64,000 bases of DNA. It comes from JAGVIE01 sp964520905. GTDB taxonomy: Bacteria > Bacteroidota > Ignavibacteria > UBA10030 > SZUA-254. A program made the translations under genes and the position numbers. The notes below the pieces were generated by a model, which saw nothing but the letters and a program-made list of their open reading frames with translations, was not told the DNA's origin and did no database searches. Where the stretch lies: the NCBI GenBank assembly GCA_964520905.1, contig CAZFQL010000008.1, positions 1 through 64,000 on the forward strand, given 5' to 3'. Position 1 is the stretch's first letter; each line of letters starts with the position of its first letter. Below, piece after piece: positions 25,177 through 34,015 of this stretch.

Positions 25177-26910
25177 TTATTTTTTATTTTTGACTTTTGA
25201 ATTGTTTTCCATTCCCATTAATTCTCTTGCGCTCTCAAGCCCGCTCTCGGTTATTTCAGCGCCGCTCATCAGTTTAGCAACTTCTTCAACACGTTCTTCA
25301 ATATCCAGCTTGCGGATCGTTGTGGCGGCACGTTGTTTGTCTTCTGTCTTTTCTACGACAAAATGTATATCAGCAAAACCTGCAATTTGCGGAAGATGTG
25401 TAATGGCAATGACTTGATGGAACTGCGATAATTTCTTCAAACTTTGCCCGACTGCCTGAGCAATTCTGCCGCTCACGCCGACATCTATTTCATCGAAGAT
25501 GAGAAGCGGCAATCTATCGGATTTGGCGAGAATCATTTTCATTGCTAGCATGATGCGTGAGATTTCACCACCGGATGCAACCTTTGCCAACGGTTTTGGA
25601 TCTTCTCCGACATTCGTTGAAATATAAAATTCCACAAAATCCATTCCCTCCGGCGTAGCAGTCAGAAACTCTTTTCCGAGCTTGATAATAGCTTCGTCTT
25701 TATTTTGTGCGGGAGATGTCGTGATAACCGTTTCAAATATTGCATTTGGAATTCCGAGCTCTCCCAAAGCCAATACAATCGATTTACCGGCTTTCTTTCC
25801 GACTTCATGACGTTTGATTGAAAGCCGCTGGGCAATTTCGGAAACGATTTTTCGTTCCGTGTCGAAGCGCTTCACGAGTGACGAGATTTCAGTTTGGAAA
25901 TTATTTGCTAACTCAAACTCACGACCGATATTCTCTCTGAGTGTGATTACTGCTTCAAGCGAGCCGCCGTATTTCTTCTTGAGAAGTGCGATATTACCGA
26001 GACGGTTTCGGATTCCTTCGAGTCTCTCAGGGTTGAATTCTATTTTCGAATTATATTGCTGAATAAATTTTGCCAGCTCATCTATAATGGCGGCGGCAGA
26101 GTTTGCCTCGCTTCTCGGTTCGCCGAATGACGTATCGATAGCGGCAAGATTCTCAAGTTCGTTCCTCGCCAGGATAATCCGGTCGTGAACCGCATTGTCG
26201 CCCTCGTACAGCATCTGGTATAACCGCTCGGTTGCACTGAAAAGTTTTTCGGCATTCTCTAAAATCCGCAATTCATTTTCCAATTCATCTTCTTCACCGG
26301 CATGCGGACTCACGACATCGATTTCTTTTATCTGGAACTCATACAAAGACCGCCGCTCCATCAACTGCTGTTCTTTTGCTTTCAACTCTTTAAGTTCGTT
26401 GAGAATTTGGTGTGCCTTGTTGTAAGCATGGTTGAATTCATTTACCAATCCTTCCAGCCGTCCGTAATCATCGAGCAGATCGATGTGTGTTTCGGTTCTC
26501 AGCAAAGATTGGTGTTCATGCTGACCATGGAGATCGACGAGTAAATCGCCTGCTTCCTTCAATAATGAAGTCGTAACAGGTGAATCGTTTATGAATGAAC
26601 GGCTTTGTCCTTTGATCGAAACTTCGCGTCGGACAATCAGTTCATCTGAAAAATCGATCTCATTACTTTCTAAAAGCTTTTTTAATTTTTGATTTCCTGC
26701 GGTATCAAACACACCTTCAACAACGGCTTTCTCCGCGCCTTTCCTTACTGAATCGGTATCGGCGCGCTCACCAAGCACGAGACTTAGAGCATCGATGATG
26801 ATCGATTTACCTGCGCCGGTTTCGCCAGTAATGATATTCAAACCTCGCTCGAACTCGACATTGAGCTCCTCGATGAGTGCGTAGTTTTTTATGAAGAGGG
26901 TTTTTAGCAT
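25177..26910 (-). CDS. recN: DNA repair protein RecN
   Basis: Product of 577 residues, normal for RecN, an SMC-like ATPase of double-strand-break repair. Walker A is GETGAGKSIIID (about residue 29). The signature segment is KVASGGEISRIMLAMKMIL and Walker B is LLIFDEIDVGVSG, followed by HLPQIAGFADIHFVV. The middle (about 150-400) is coiled coil. It starts a minus-strand gene cluster continuing through the S9 peptidase to cysS. Confidence 0.97.
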   Translation of the reverse strand: MLKTLFIKNYALIEELNVEFERGLNIITGETGAGKSIIIDALSLVLGERADTDSVRKGAEKAVVEGVFDTAGNQKLKKLLESNEIDFSDELIVRREVSIKGQSRSFINDSPVTTSLLKEAGDLLVDLHGQHEHQSLLRTETHIDLLDDYGRLEGLVNEFNHAYNKAHQILNELKELKAKEQQLMERRSLYEFQIKEIDVVSPHAGEEDELENELRILENAEKLFSATERLYQMLYEGDNAVHDRIILARNELENLAAIDTSFGEPRSEANSAAAIIDELAKFIQQYNSKIEFNPERLEGIRNRLGNIALLKKKYGGSLEAVITLRENIGREFELANNFQTEISSLVKRFDTERKIVSEIAQRLSIKRHEVGKKAGKSIVLALGELGIPNAIFETVITTSPAQNKDEAIIKLGKEFLTATPEGMDFVEFYISTNVGEDPKPLAKVASGGEISRIMLAMKMILAKSDRLPLLIFDEIDVGVSGRIAQAVGQSLKKLSQFHQVIAITHLPQIAGFADIHFVVEKTEDKQRAATTIRKLDIEERVEEVAKLMSGAEITESGLESARELMGMENNSKVKNKK

Positions 26911-27092
26911 GACGAATTAATAATGTTTACCAGATCCCGCTTCTTTAAGAACAAGAAGCGGGATGAGAGTTTGCTTTCAGCAACTTTTAATTTAGCGAAA
27001 TTTTCGGGAATTCTCAATATTCATTCAATGTTGATTTCCAAAAGAAATTCTGTATATTTCTACACGTTTGATGTGCAGAAAAACCCGGTAGT

Positions 27093-27172
27093 CGCAAGTC
27101 TTCTCCGAAGGAGTCCTTCGGACAGCTTGCGTGCAGAGATGTCATCTCCGCAGACATAAAGTCTGCGGCTAC
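27093..27172. repeat. Nested hairpins plus REP-like palindrome, copy 2
   Basis: CGCAAG (27093-27098) pairs with CTTGCG (27126-27131) around a perfect 8-bp stem TCCGAAGG/CCTTCGGA (27104-27122). Next comes a 24-base element (27149-27172) that is the exact reverse complement of 13811-13834 and contains CGCAGAC/GTCTGCG. Confidence 0.6.
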
Positions 27173-27243
27173 CGATTTTAGAGATTTAGGAAGTACAGTA
27201 ACCAGACATGTGAAAATAATAAAACATGACATCAGAGCAAAAC

Positions 27244-27266
27244 ATCCTCTCCTTTTAGGAGAGGAT
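27244..27266 (-). terminator. Strong hairpin after the ffh-to-mqnA unit
   Basis: ATCCTCTCCT (27244-27253) and AGGAGAGGAT (27257-27266) form a perfect 10-bp stem with a 3-base loop. On the minus strand it lies about 30 bases after the mqnA-like stop and is followed by GTTTTG, a weak U-tract. It may end the operon, or be another interspersed palindrome. Confidence 0.45.
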
Positions 27267-27297
27267 TATAGGTGAGGTCTCGGATACAGTTTAGCGG

Positions 27298-28056
27298 TTA
27301 CACTTGGAAGAATTTCACATCCGGCAAATCTTTTAGGATGCCGTGGTAGTACGCCATCCTGAATAATTCGGTAAGAGATGATGAAGCATTTCCATCAAGA
27401 TCGTAGCGGAATTGCAACAAGGAATCTTGCGATTCAACCGCCGAATTTTCATTCAACATTGAAGCACCTTTTTTTCCCACATCGATAAGCGATTTTATTT
27501 CTTCCTTTGTCAACGCATCTTCACGCGCGACCCAAACCCCGTGAACATACGGCAAATCCGTAATATCCATCCACTCATCGACGAGATCCATTTTATTTGT
27601 TCTATCTTTCAGATTAAACACTTCGTCTTCGATCGCCAAAAAAGCGTCGGCTTTTTGAAGCCCGGCTTCTACACCTTGCATTATAGGAATGATTTTCGGT
27701 CTTATATCGAATTTCTCAGACAGCACAATACTGGCGAGGACAATTTCCGAAACGCTTCCCGGATGAACCGCGAGAGTATTTATCCGGGCTAAATTCTCAT
27801 TAAAGAAAAGCATAATTGCGCCGCTCTCACCCTCCGAAATTGCAGCGACCCCGGGCACGATCCGGTACATTGAATAATCTTTAGCATAATCGATCGGAGA
27901 CAAGAAAGCTCCGTCAAGATTTTTCTGACGGAGCTTTATCGCAAGTTGTGCGAATGAATCTTCAACAGCTAAGAACAACGGATGCTCTCGCCCCTTGAAG
28001 CCGCCGAACAACGGCTGCGCATAGAGATGCGAGATAATCCCGATACGTTTTGCCAC
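27298..28056 (-). CDS. mqnA: Menaquinone biosynthesis protein, MqnA/MqnD-type
   Basis: Product of 252 residues of the periplasmic-binding-like fold used by MqnA and MqnD in the futalosine menaquinone route. Supporting segments are KRIGIISHLYAQPLFGG, DGAFLSPIDYAKDYS, AAISEGESGAIMLFF, LAVHPGSVSEIVLASIVL and ADAFLAIEDEVF. MqnA dehydrates chorismate to 3-enolpyruvylbenzoate. Whether this is MqnA rather than MqnD or a relative cannot be settled by eye. It follows rplS by 5 bases at the end of the ribosome/SRP operon. Presence suggests menaquinone-dependent respiration. Confidence 0.65.
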   Translation of the reverse strand: MAKRIGIISHLYAQPLFGGFKGREHPLFLAVEDSFAQLAIKLRQKNLDGAFLSPIDYAKDYSMYRIVPGVAAISEGESGAIMLFFNENLARINTLAVHPGSVSEIVLASIVLSEKFDIRPKIIPIMQGVEAGLQKADAFLAIEDEVFNLKDRTNKMDLVDEWMDITDLPYVHGVWVAREDALTKEEIKSLIDVGKKGASMLNENSAVESQDSLLQFRYDLDGNASSSLTELFRMAYYHGILKDLPDVKFFQV

Positions 28057-28061
28057 AAAAT

Positions 28062-28406
28062 TTAATCGCCCGATGTTTTCAGGCGGATCTGTTTAGCGGC
28101 AAGATCGCGCAGATAGTACATCTTTGAGCGTCGTACTTTGCCTTCTTTTACTACATCGATCTTCGCAACGCGCGGTGAATGCAGGGGGAATATACGCTCA
28201 ACCCCGACACCGTTTGAAATCTTCCGCACAGTGAACGTTGCGCGCAATCCATCGCCGTGCCGTCCGATGACCACGCCCTGAAATTGCTGGATGCGTTCTT
28301 TGTCACCTTCGATAACTCGAACATGAACGTTAATCGTATCGCCTGCGCGAAATTGCGGGAGATCAGTCTTCATCTGTGTTGCTTCGACCAGCTTCATTTT
28401 TTCCAT
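28062..28406 (-). CDS. rplS: 50S ribosomal protein L19
   Basis: Product of 114 residues, normal length. It shows FRAGDTINVHVRVIEGDKER, QQFQGVVIGRHG, FTVRKISNGVGVERIFPLHS and RRSKMYYLRDL, all standard L19 segments. It is part of the 30S/50S interface. It follows trmD as in the classical rpsP-rimM-trmD-rplS order, 18 bases away. Confidence 0.98.
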   Translation of the reverse strand: MEKMKLVEATQMKTDLPQFRAGDTINVHVRVIEGDKERIQQFQGVVIGRHGDGLRATFTVRKISNGVGVERIFPLHSPRVAKIDVVKEGKVRRSKMYYLRDLAAKQIRLKTSGD

Positions 28407-28424
28407 TATAGTTTTTCCTTATTT

Positions 28425-29099
28425 TTATGATATCAAGTTCTTGCGGCGAACACGTGTACGTTCCAATCGTTCTTCGCGCCGCCAACGTTCTATTTTTTTA
28501 TGATCACCGGAGAGAAGCACTTCCGGTACTTTCAATCCTGTATATTCTGCCGGCTTCGTGTAGTACGGGCAATCGAGCAAACCATCCTGAAATGAATCGG
28601 TCAGCATCGATTCGCTATTGCCCAAAACTCCAGGAAGCAATCTTATTAGTGCATCCACGATGATAAGTGCGGCAAGCTCGCCGCCGGTCAGCACATAATC
28701 GCCTATCGATATTTCCTTCGTAACAAGTTTCTGACGGACACGGTCGTCGATTCCTTTATAGTGTCCGCACAGTAATATTAAATTCTTTTTCAGCGACAGT
28801 TGATTAGCAATCTTCTGAGTAAAAAGATCGCCGTCAGCAGTCAGGTAAATCACCTCATCGTATGCTCGTTTTTGCTGAAGCGATTCTATACACTCGAAGA
28901 TCGGTTCGGGTTTCAGGATCATTCCCGCACCGCCGCCGTACGGCGTATCGTCGATCGTCTTGTGTTTATCGTGAGCATACTTTCTTAAATCGTGCGCACG
29001 GATTGAAACTAATTTTTTCTTCTTTGCCTGCCGGATAATACTTTCGTTAAGCGGACTGCGGAGCAACTTTGGAAATCCGGTAATAATATCTATGCGCAT
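28425..29099 (-). CDS. trmD: tRNA (guanine-N1)-methyltransferase TrmD
   Basis: Product of 224 residues. The trefoil-knot SAM site is visible as LLCGHYKGIDDRVRQ and EISIGDYVLTGGELAALI; DDTPYGGGAGMILKPEP is the N-terminal signature. It methylates G37 of tRNAs with a G36-G37 sequence, preventing +1 frameshifts. It lies 6 bases after rimM in the conserved operon. The C-terminal helical domain ends slightly short of some homologues but the core is complete. Confidence 0.97.
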   Translation of the reverse strand: MRIDIITGFPKLLRSPLNESIIRQAKKKKLVSIRAHDLRKYAHDKHKTIDDTPYGGGAGMILKPEPIFECIESLQQKRAYDEVIYLTADGDLFTQKIANQLSLKKNLILLCGHYKGIDDRVRQKLVTKEISIGDYVLTGGELAALIIVDALIRLLPGVLGNSESMLTDSFQDGLLDCPYYTKPAEYTGLKVPEVLLSGDHKKIERWRREERLERTRVRRKNLIS

Positions 29100-29105
29100 A
29101 TCCGA

Positions 29106-29615
29106 CTACTCTTCTATCAATCCTTCGATTACCGTTATGATAATCTTATGTTTTTCCGCGTCAACAACCTTTATAAAATCTTTTACCGCGGGAATCAAAA
29201 ACTGTTTTCCATCCTTTTCAACAACCCATACATCCTGTGCCGGTAATTTATAAACATCGGTTAATATTCCTATATATTCGTCAGTCTCCGACCAGACTTC
29301 ATATCCTATAATTTCGTGTATAAAATACGATCCTTTTGGGGGAAACGCTACATTCTGCTCATCGACAAAAAGGAATTTACCCGTGATTTTCTCAGCCGAT
29401 GTTCTGTCATTCACATCCTGCAATTTCACTAAAGCCGGATTTCTATTGAAGACAATTTCTTCGATGACAGCCGGGACTGCGGTATTTTCCGAAATTCCGA
29501 TAAATATATTCCGCAGTTTGTTCAACCGCGGTGTCGAATGCGTGAGCAATTGAACTTTAACGAATCCTTTGATGCCAAAGCATCCGACAATTTTTGCTAC
29601 GGCGAAGAGGTTCAC
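29106..29615 (-). CDS. rimM: 16S rRNA processing protein RimM
   Basis: Product of 169 residues. The N-terminal beta-barrel (VGCFGIKGFVKVQLLTHS) and C-terminal PRC-barrel (GSYFIHEIIGYEVWSE, PAQDVWVVEKDGKQFLIPAV) are both present. It assists 30S head assembly together with ribosomal protein S19. Standard position before trmD; 84 bases after khpA, with a hairpin between. Confidence 0.95.
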   Translation of the reverse strand: MNLFAVAKIVGCFGIKGFVKVQLLTHSTPRLNKLRNIFIGISENTAVPAVIEEIVFNRNPALVKLQDVNDRTSAEKITGKFLFVDEQNVAFPPKGSYFIHEIIGYEVWSETDEYIGILTDVYKLPAQDVWVVEKDGKQFLIPAVKDFIKVVDAEKHKIIITVIEGLIEE

Positions 29616-29656
29616 TATTCTAACAGTGCAAAAGGAATATCTAAATTATTACTTCT

Positions 29657-29694
29657 CTTCGACAGCAGGTCAATAATATTTTTATCTGTCGAAG
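29657..29694 (-). promoter_or_regulatory. Hairpin between khpA and rimM
   Basis: CTTCGACAG (29657-29665) and CTGTCGAAG (29686-29694) pair perfectly (9 bp, loop of 20). On the minus strand it begins 5 bases after the khpA stop. It may attenuate or protect the transcript between the ribosomal and the rimM-trmD-rplS parts of the operon. There is no T-run. Confidence 0.4.
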
Positions 29695-29699
29695 CTCAG

Positions 29700-29930
29700 C
29701 TAATCAACTACTTCGAGGGAAACTTTCTTTCCCATTTTCTTGCCGACTGCAGCAACCAGTGTACGCAACGCAAAAGCTGTTCTACCTCTCTTGCCGATAA
29801 CCTTACCTATATCTGGCTGCGCAACTTTCAATTTCAGGATGAGTTTATCATCCCTTTTTTCTTCTTCGATAACCACTAAATCGGGTTGATCGACAAGCTG
29901 CTTGGCGATGTATTCGACGAAATCTTTCAT
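29700..29930 (-). CDS. khpA: KH-domain RNA-binding protein KhpA
   Basis: Product of 76 residues, the usual KhpA (YlqC) length. DIGKVIGKRGRTAFALRTLV is the KH motif with its GxxG loop (IGKRG). It binds RNA and in Firmicutes partners KhpB in cell-growth control. It stands between rpsP and rimM, the common location. Confidence 0.93.
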   Translation of the reverse strand: MKDFVEYIAKQLVDQPDLVVIEEEKRDDKLILKLKVAQPDIGKVIGKRGRTAFALRTLVAAVGKKMGKKVSLEVVD

Positions 29931-30070
29931 GCGTCCTCCATTCGTACGTTAACACCATCGAATCTCTACGAAGTATCACCAAAATTCGCAATCGTATCTG
30001 TGAGATTCCCCATGCCGTCAATTGCGGAATGGTTGCAGTTATGAGTTAGCGAATAACGATTATTATTCTT

Positions 30071-30520
30071 TTACGATACCTGTTCGGCAGTAGCTTCAAC
30101 CGGAGCGGGCACTGTTGGCACCGGCGCCGCTTCAGCGGTTCGCTTTTTCTTTTTCGCGGCTTTCCGGCGAGCTTTTCGCTCAACTTCACGACCCAATTTT
30201 TCTACCTGCAGCCCCTGCCATTTTTCAAGTTCTGCCGTTATCGTGGCTTCATCAGAACCTTTCTTCACCAATCTCCATTTCAGCCATAAACCCTTGCGCT
30301 GCAGAAGACTGCGTACTGTTTCAGTCGGCTGTGCGCCGTGCTTCAACCATGTGAAGAGACGTGCTTCATTGCAAGTGATTCCGATAGGGTTTAGCAATGG
30401 ATTATATTGTCCGATGGCTTCGATGAACTTTCCACTGCGAGCTGAGCGAGAATCGGCAACCACAATTTTATAGATTGGCTGCTTCTTCTTCCCAATCCGC
30501 CGCAATCTTAATTTTACCAA
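30071..30520 (-). CDS. rpsP: 30S ribosomal protein S16 with long C-terminal tail
   Basis: Product of 149 residues. Residues 1-80 are the standard S16 (MVKLRLRRIGKKKQPIYKIV, FIEAIGQYNPL). The remaining about 70 residues form a Lys/Ala/Pro-rich extension, EVERKARRKAAKKKKRTAEA then a Pro/Val/Ala tail, beyond the core length. Such tails are known in some Bacteroidota-related lineages. It follows ffh by 42 bases. Confidence 0.97.
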   Translation of the reverse strand: MVKLRLRRIGKKKQPIYKIVVADSRSARSGKFIEAIGQYNPLLNPIGITCNEARLFTWLKHGAQPTETVRSLLQRKGLWLKWRLVKKGSDEATITAELEKWQGLQVEKLGREVERKARRKAAKKKKRTAEAAPVPTVPAPVEATAEQVS

Positions 30521-30562
30521 TGTTACTACTCCTTTATTAGATATTATTTACTTTTAGATTTC

Positions 30563-31888
30563 TTAGTTTGCTAATTTCATTCCCTGAAACATTCTTGGCA
30601 TCTTGCCTTTGGAAAAAGTCTTCATCATCTTTTGCATCTCACCGAACTGTTTAAGCATCTTATTGACTTCCTGAATTGAAGTGCCGCTTCCAATTGCTAT
30701 CCGGCGGCGGCGGGTGCCGTTAATGATCTGAGGTTTCACCCGTTCTTCTCTCGTCATCGATTGGATGATCGCTTCTACACGGGTAAGCGCTTTATCATCA
30801 ACCGCAGAATTCACCGGCAGACGATTCATACCGGGGATCATGCTAAGAAGCTGTTGTACCGAGCCCATTTTTTTTATCTCGTGCAGTTGATCTAAAAAAT
30901 CCTCGAACGTAAACTGAGATTTACGTAATTTTTCCTCAAGCTTCTGAGCTTTCTGTTCGTCGTATTGCGCCTGGGCTTTTTCAACGAGAGTGACGATATC
31001 GCCCATACCTAATATTCTTGTAGCCATCCGGTCGGGATGAAACACTTCAAGCGCATCGAGCTTCTCACCGATGCCGACAAACTTGATCGGTTTGTTGACC
31101 ACCGACCGAATTGAGATTGCCGCACCGCCACGCGTGTCGCCATCGAGCTTGGTGAGAACAACGCCATCGAAATCCAACTTGTCGTGAAATGCTTTCGCGG
31201 TATTGACCGCATCCTGACCCGTCATAGAATCGACAACGAAGAGAATTTCATTCGGTGTAACTTTTTCTTTGATGGTTTCTACTTCCAGCATCATTTCTTC
31301 ATCGATATGCAGACGACCCGCAGTATCGATGATGACGACATCTCGTACAGCTTTTCGCGCTTTCTCAATCGACCCATGAGCAATTTCTATTGCACTCTTG
31401 CCGCGTTCGGCTATCACTGGAACCTGAATCTGTTTCCCTAACATCTCCAGTTGATCGATTGCAGCCGGTCGATGAACGTCTGCCGCAACAAGTATCGGGA
31501 ATTTACCTTTACTCTTTAAATAATATGCAAGCTTCGCACAAAATGTTGTTTTACCGGATCCTTGCAAACCTGCAACCATGATGACAGTTGGGGGCAACGG
31601 TGAATATTTTATCTCTGCTTGCGTGGAACCCATTAACTTCACAAGCTCATCGAAGATAATTTTAACGATAAGCTGACCTGGGGTTAAGCTTGTTAAAACT
31701 TCCTGACCGACGGATCGTTTCTGAACATCATCGATAAACTGTTTGACGACCTTATAATTCACATCGGCATCGAGTAAAACACGACGAACTTCCCTAAGGG
31801 ATTCGCCGATGTTCGCCTCGGTGATCTTTCCCTGACCGCGGAGCTTCTTGAATACCGTTTCTAATTTTTGGGTTAAGTCTTCAAACAT
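30563..31888 (-). CDS. ffh: Signal recognition particle protein Ffh
   Basis: Product of 441 residues with the N, G and M domains. G1 is GLQGSGKTTFCAKLA (about residue 107), G3 DTAGRLHIDEEM, G4 TKLDGDTRGG. The M domain (about 300-441) is Met-rich (QKMMKTFSKGKMPRMFQGM). It binds signal sequences with 4.5S RNA and delivers ribosomes to FtsY. First gene of the ffh-rpsP-khpA-rimM-trmD-rplS unit. Confidence 0.97.
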   Translation of the reverse strand: MFEDLTQKLETVFKKLRGQGKITEANIGESLREVRRVLLDADVNYKVVKQFIDDVQKRSVGQEVLTSLTPGQLIVKIIFDELVKLMGSTQAEIKYSPLPPTVIMVAGLQGSGKTTFCAKLAYYLKSKGKFPILVAADVHRPAAIDQLEMLGKQIQVPVIAERGKSAIEIAHGSIEKARKAVRDVVIIDTAGRLHIDEEMMLEVETIKEKVTPNEILFVVDSMTGQDAVNTAKAFHDKLDFDGVVLTKLDGDTRGGAAISIRSVVNKPIKFVGIGEKLDALEVFHPDRMATRILGMGDIVTLVEKAQAQYDEQKAQKLEEKLRKSQFTFEDFLDQLHEIKKMGSVQQLLSMIPGMNRLPVNSAVDDKALTRVEAIIQSMTREERVKPQIINGTRRRRIAIGSGTSIQEVNKMLKQFGEMQKMMKTFSKGKMPRMFQGMKLAN

Positions 31889-31924
31889 TATAATGAAAGA
31901 TAGTAAAAAACTGCAAGAACGAGA

Positions 31925-31970
31925 TAAAAAACGCCATCCCGTCCAAATTCAACAATGGTGGGATCGGCGT
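31925..31970 (-). terminator. Rho-independent terminator after the radical SAM unit
   Basis: On the minus strand ACGCCGATCCC (31970-31960) pairs with GGGATGGCGT (31940-31931), one bulged base, and is followed by a run of six T. It lies between the radical SAM gene stop at 32033 and ffh, so it should end the transcript coming from 33.9 kb. Confidence 0.75.
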
Positions 31971-32032
31971 AATATTTTAAAAACGATATAAATTTACGGA
32001 AAAAATAGGATGGAAGCAAGGAAAACCAATTT

Positions 32033-33289
32033 CTATACCCCGTGAGTTATCCGCTCCCCTGAACTTGCATGATCCTTCGGTACTGTCCGCACCCAGCAGC
32101 CAAAGTGTTTCAACTCTTCAAGTCGGCACGACCAAACAAGCTCCCCGTTCCATATGGTCATGTCCGGACAACCATCGCACATATTTTGCGCGCCATTCTC
32201 AAGAAAATCTACCGGCTGGATTATCATTACGGTTTGGTAATGGATACCTTTAAATATCTCCAGCGGATTTGTCAGTACAGTAGAGAAATATTTCTTTGCA
32301 ACCGAACGTATTCCTTTATCGAATGGAGAGAGTAACATCATCGATCTCCCTTTTTTTGTAAGCGCCGGACGTTCATATGCTAAATATTTACCGGTCCAAA
32401 TATGATGCATCGTTTGCATTATCTCCATAAATTTCGGACCGATGTATCCATAGATTCGTTCTTTTGTTCCAACGCGACCTGTAAGAAGCCATTTGAAATG
32501 ATCCGGTTTCTCTGTTCCATTCAAGTAAGCGCATGGGGTAAATTCAGAAAACCGTTTTCTGATTTCGGCAACAACCTCTGGCGATTTTAAATCAACCTTA
32601 CTTGCGCTTGTGTCGGAATAAACGAGTGCATTCATATCAACTTTCGTCGCACCTGCATACCAATCAAACGGGAGCTTGGGCACCGCTTGGCGGTAAAGTA
32701 TAAACACCATCACCTGCACGATGTTAATATGCTTCGCAGCCCAATCAACCAGATCAGGAACATATTGAAGCGTGTCTTCATAAACTGTGGAGTTGAATGC
32801 ACAGGAGATATTGCCAACCTCGGCGAGCATTTCTGCATATTGAAGACGAAGTTCGTTCAGTTCAATCTCGTTTTTGTTTTTCCACTTAGGTCGACTTTGC
32901 TTGCTGTCGATGTGAAATGTGAAACCATACACACCGGCTTTCTTCAACTCACGAAGAAGCTCGATTGTAAGTAAATCCCCATTTGTATTTATGATCGGTT
33001 TTACGCCGCGATCTGCTATTAACTTCACGATCTCTGCAATATCGGGATGCATCAGCGGATCGCCTCCGGCAATCGAGATGCCATCGGCATTACGCAGCTT
33101 TACGAAGGTTTCTACTTCATCCCGAATAATGTCCAACGGTTTATGACTGTTGTTAACATTTTCCCTGTAACAGCCATCGCATGAAAGATTACATGCTGAT
33201 GTTGGCTCAAGCCACGAGATAGCGTTATCGGACAAGTTCCACGGTAAACGATACAACTCTCTATGATTGATAACGCTGTTCATCGTCAT
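32033..33289 (-). CDS. Radical SAM protein with C-terminal cysteine-rich region
   Basis: Product of 418 residues. The radical SAM cluster motif C-x3-C-x2-C is C33-C37-C40 (TSACNLSCDGCYREN), followed by ISIAGGDPLMHPDI. The C-terminal part (about 370-410) has further cysteines (CDGCPDM, WSCRLEE, FGCW) that may hold an auxiliary cluster. The target is unknown. The start could be Met1 or Met3; GAAGG precedes Met1. Its start overlaps by four bases the stop of a 44-residue ORF (33286-33420), and a CoA-binding protein precedes that, so all three are one transcript, ended by the terminator at 31925-31970. Confidence 0.85.
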   Translation of the reverse strand: MTMNSVINHRELYRLPWNLSDNAISWLEPTSACNLSCDGCYRENVNNSHKPLDIIRDEVETFVKLRNADGISIAGGDPLMHPDIAEIVKLIADRGVKPIINTNGDLLTIELLRELKKAGVYGFTFHIDSKQSRPKWKNKNEIELNELRLQYAEMLAEVGNISCAFNSTVYEDTLQYVPDLVDWAAKHINIVQVMVFILYRQAVPKLPFDWYAGATKVDMNALVYSDTSASKVDLKSPEVVAEIRKRFSEFTPCAYLNGTEKPDHFKWLLTGRVGTKERIYGYIGPKFMEIMQTMHHIWTGKYLAYERPALTKKGRSMMLLSPFDKGIRSVAKKYFSTVLTNPLEIFKGIHYQTVMIIQPVDFLENGAQNMCDGCPDMTIWNGELVWSCRLEELKHFGCWVRTVPKDHASSGERITHGV

Positions 33290-33420
33290 ACTACCTTCTC
33301 TTTATGATTGTCTCGTGTTATGAACTTCTGGACGATATGGTATGCTTGCGAGGAGGTTGGTCCGGTTTCTTTCCGGTGTTTCGATATAACAGATTGTAGA
33401 TAATGATCGGCTTTAGACAT
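33286..33420 (-). CDS. 44-residue ORF coupled to radical SAM gene
   Basis: A short open frame beginning MSKADHYLQSVISKHR and ending RDNHKEKVV. It starts 3 bases after the stop of the CoA-binding gene and its TGA overlaps the radical SAM ATG (ATGA). This tight packing suggests it is translated. The composition is polar and basic with no cysteine. It could be a small partner, a substrate peptide for the radical SAM enzyme, or the remnant N-terminus of a nucleotidyltransferase-like protein (YLQSV...TGPTSS is reminiscent of such N-termini). I do not recognise it firmly. Confidence 0.45.
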   Translation of the reverse strand: MSKADHYLQSVISKHRKETGPTSSQAYHIVQKFITRDNHKEKVV

Positions 33421-33423
33421 TCG

Positions 33424-33876
33424 TTACTTCGGTAATTTCCCAATTAGTTTCCAGATGGAACGATGCAAACGATGGAAAAATGCTGCCGGCTCCGCAAACA
33501 TCAATATACACTCGCCAGCCACAACACTAATACCGTTCTTTTCACAAAATTCCATCGATTTCTTCGATTGAGAACCCTGTTGCATCCACACACGCTTAAT
33601 TCCTACAGCGGCGGCATCCTGCACAACTTGCTCGGTTTGAGCAGGCGGGACAACGATAATCAAACCATCAACGGGTTCCGGTAAAGCTTTTAAACTTGGA
33701 TAGCAGCGTATCTCACCGATACGTTTCGCATTAGGATTAACAGGCAGGATTTTGTACCCCTTCGCAGAAAGTTCTTTATATATCACATTACCGAATTTTT
33801 TATCGTTGCGGGATACTCCCACGATGGCAAGAGTGCTCTGAGTAAGAAACATTTCAACTAATGATTTTTTTGCCAT
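33424..33876 (-). CDS. CoA-binding domain protein (YccU-type)
   Basis: Product of 150 residues with a Rossmann-like CoA-binding domain: TLAIVGVSRNDKKFGNVIYK, PVNPNAKRIGEIRCYPSL, VVPPAQTEQVVQDAAAVG and WMQQGSQSKKS. Family members bind CoA or similar nucleotides; the role is generally unknown. It heads the transcript containing the 44-residue ORF and the radical SAM gene. Confidence 0.85.
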   Translation of the reverse strand: MAKKSLVEMFLTQSTLAIVGVSRNDKKFGNVIYKELSAKGYKILPVNPNAKRIGEIRCYPSLKALPEPVDGLIIVVPPAQTEQVVQDAAAVGIKRVWMQQGSQSKKSMEFCEKNGISVVAGECILMFAEPAAFFHRLHRSIWKLIGKLPK

Positions 33877-34015
33877 TCTAATTACTTCCGAATTCTACAT
33901 CGGTATTTTCCGACTCATCAATAATATTTAATTTGCTTTCTCTTCAGCGAAAGCGATATCAAAATCATCATCAATAAATATTAAGTGAATGATGTTCAGT
34001 ATTTAAATTTCCTTC

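Larger units (their letters stand above)
26911..27297. other. Palindrome-rich intergenic region
   Basis: About 390 bases between recN and the mqnA-like gene, with no convincing gene. It holds nested hairpins at 27093-27172 and a strong hairpin at 27244-27266, described separately. The rest (26911-27090) is AT-rich and presumably includes the recN promoter. Confidence 0.5.

Noticed and set aside
26923..27159. 78-residue plus-strand ORF after recN
   Set aside because: It spans the palindromic repeats and shows no family features.
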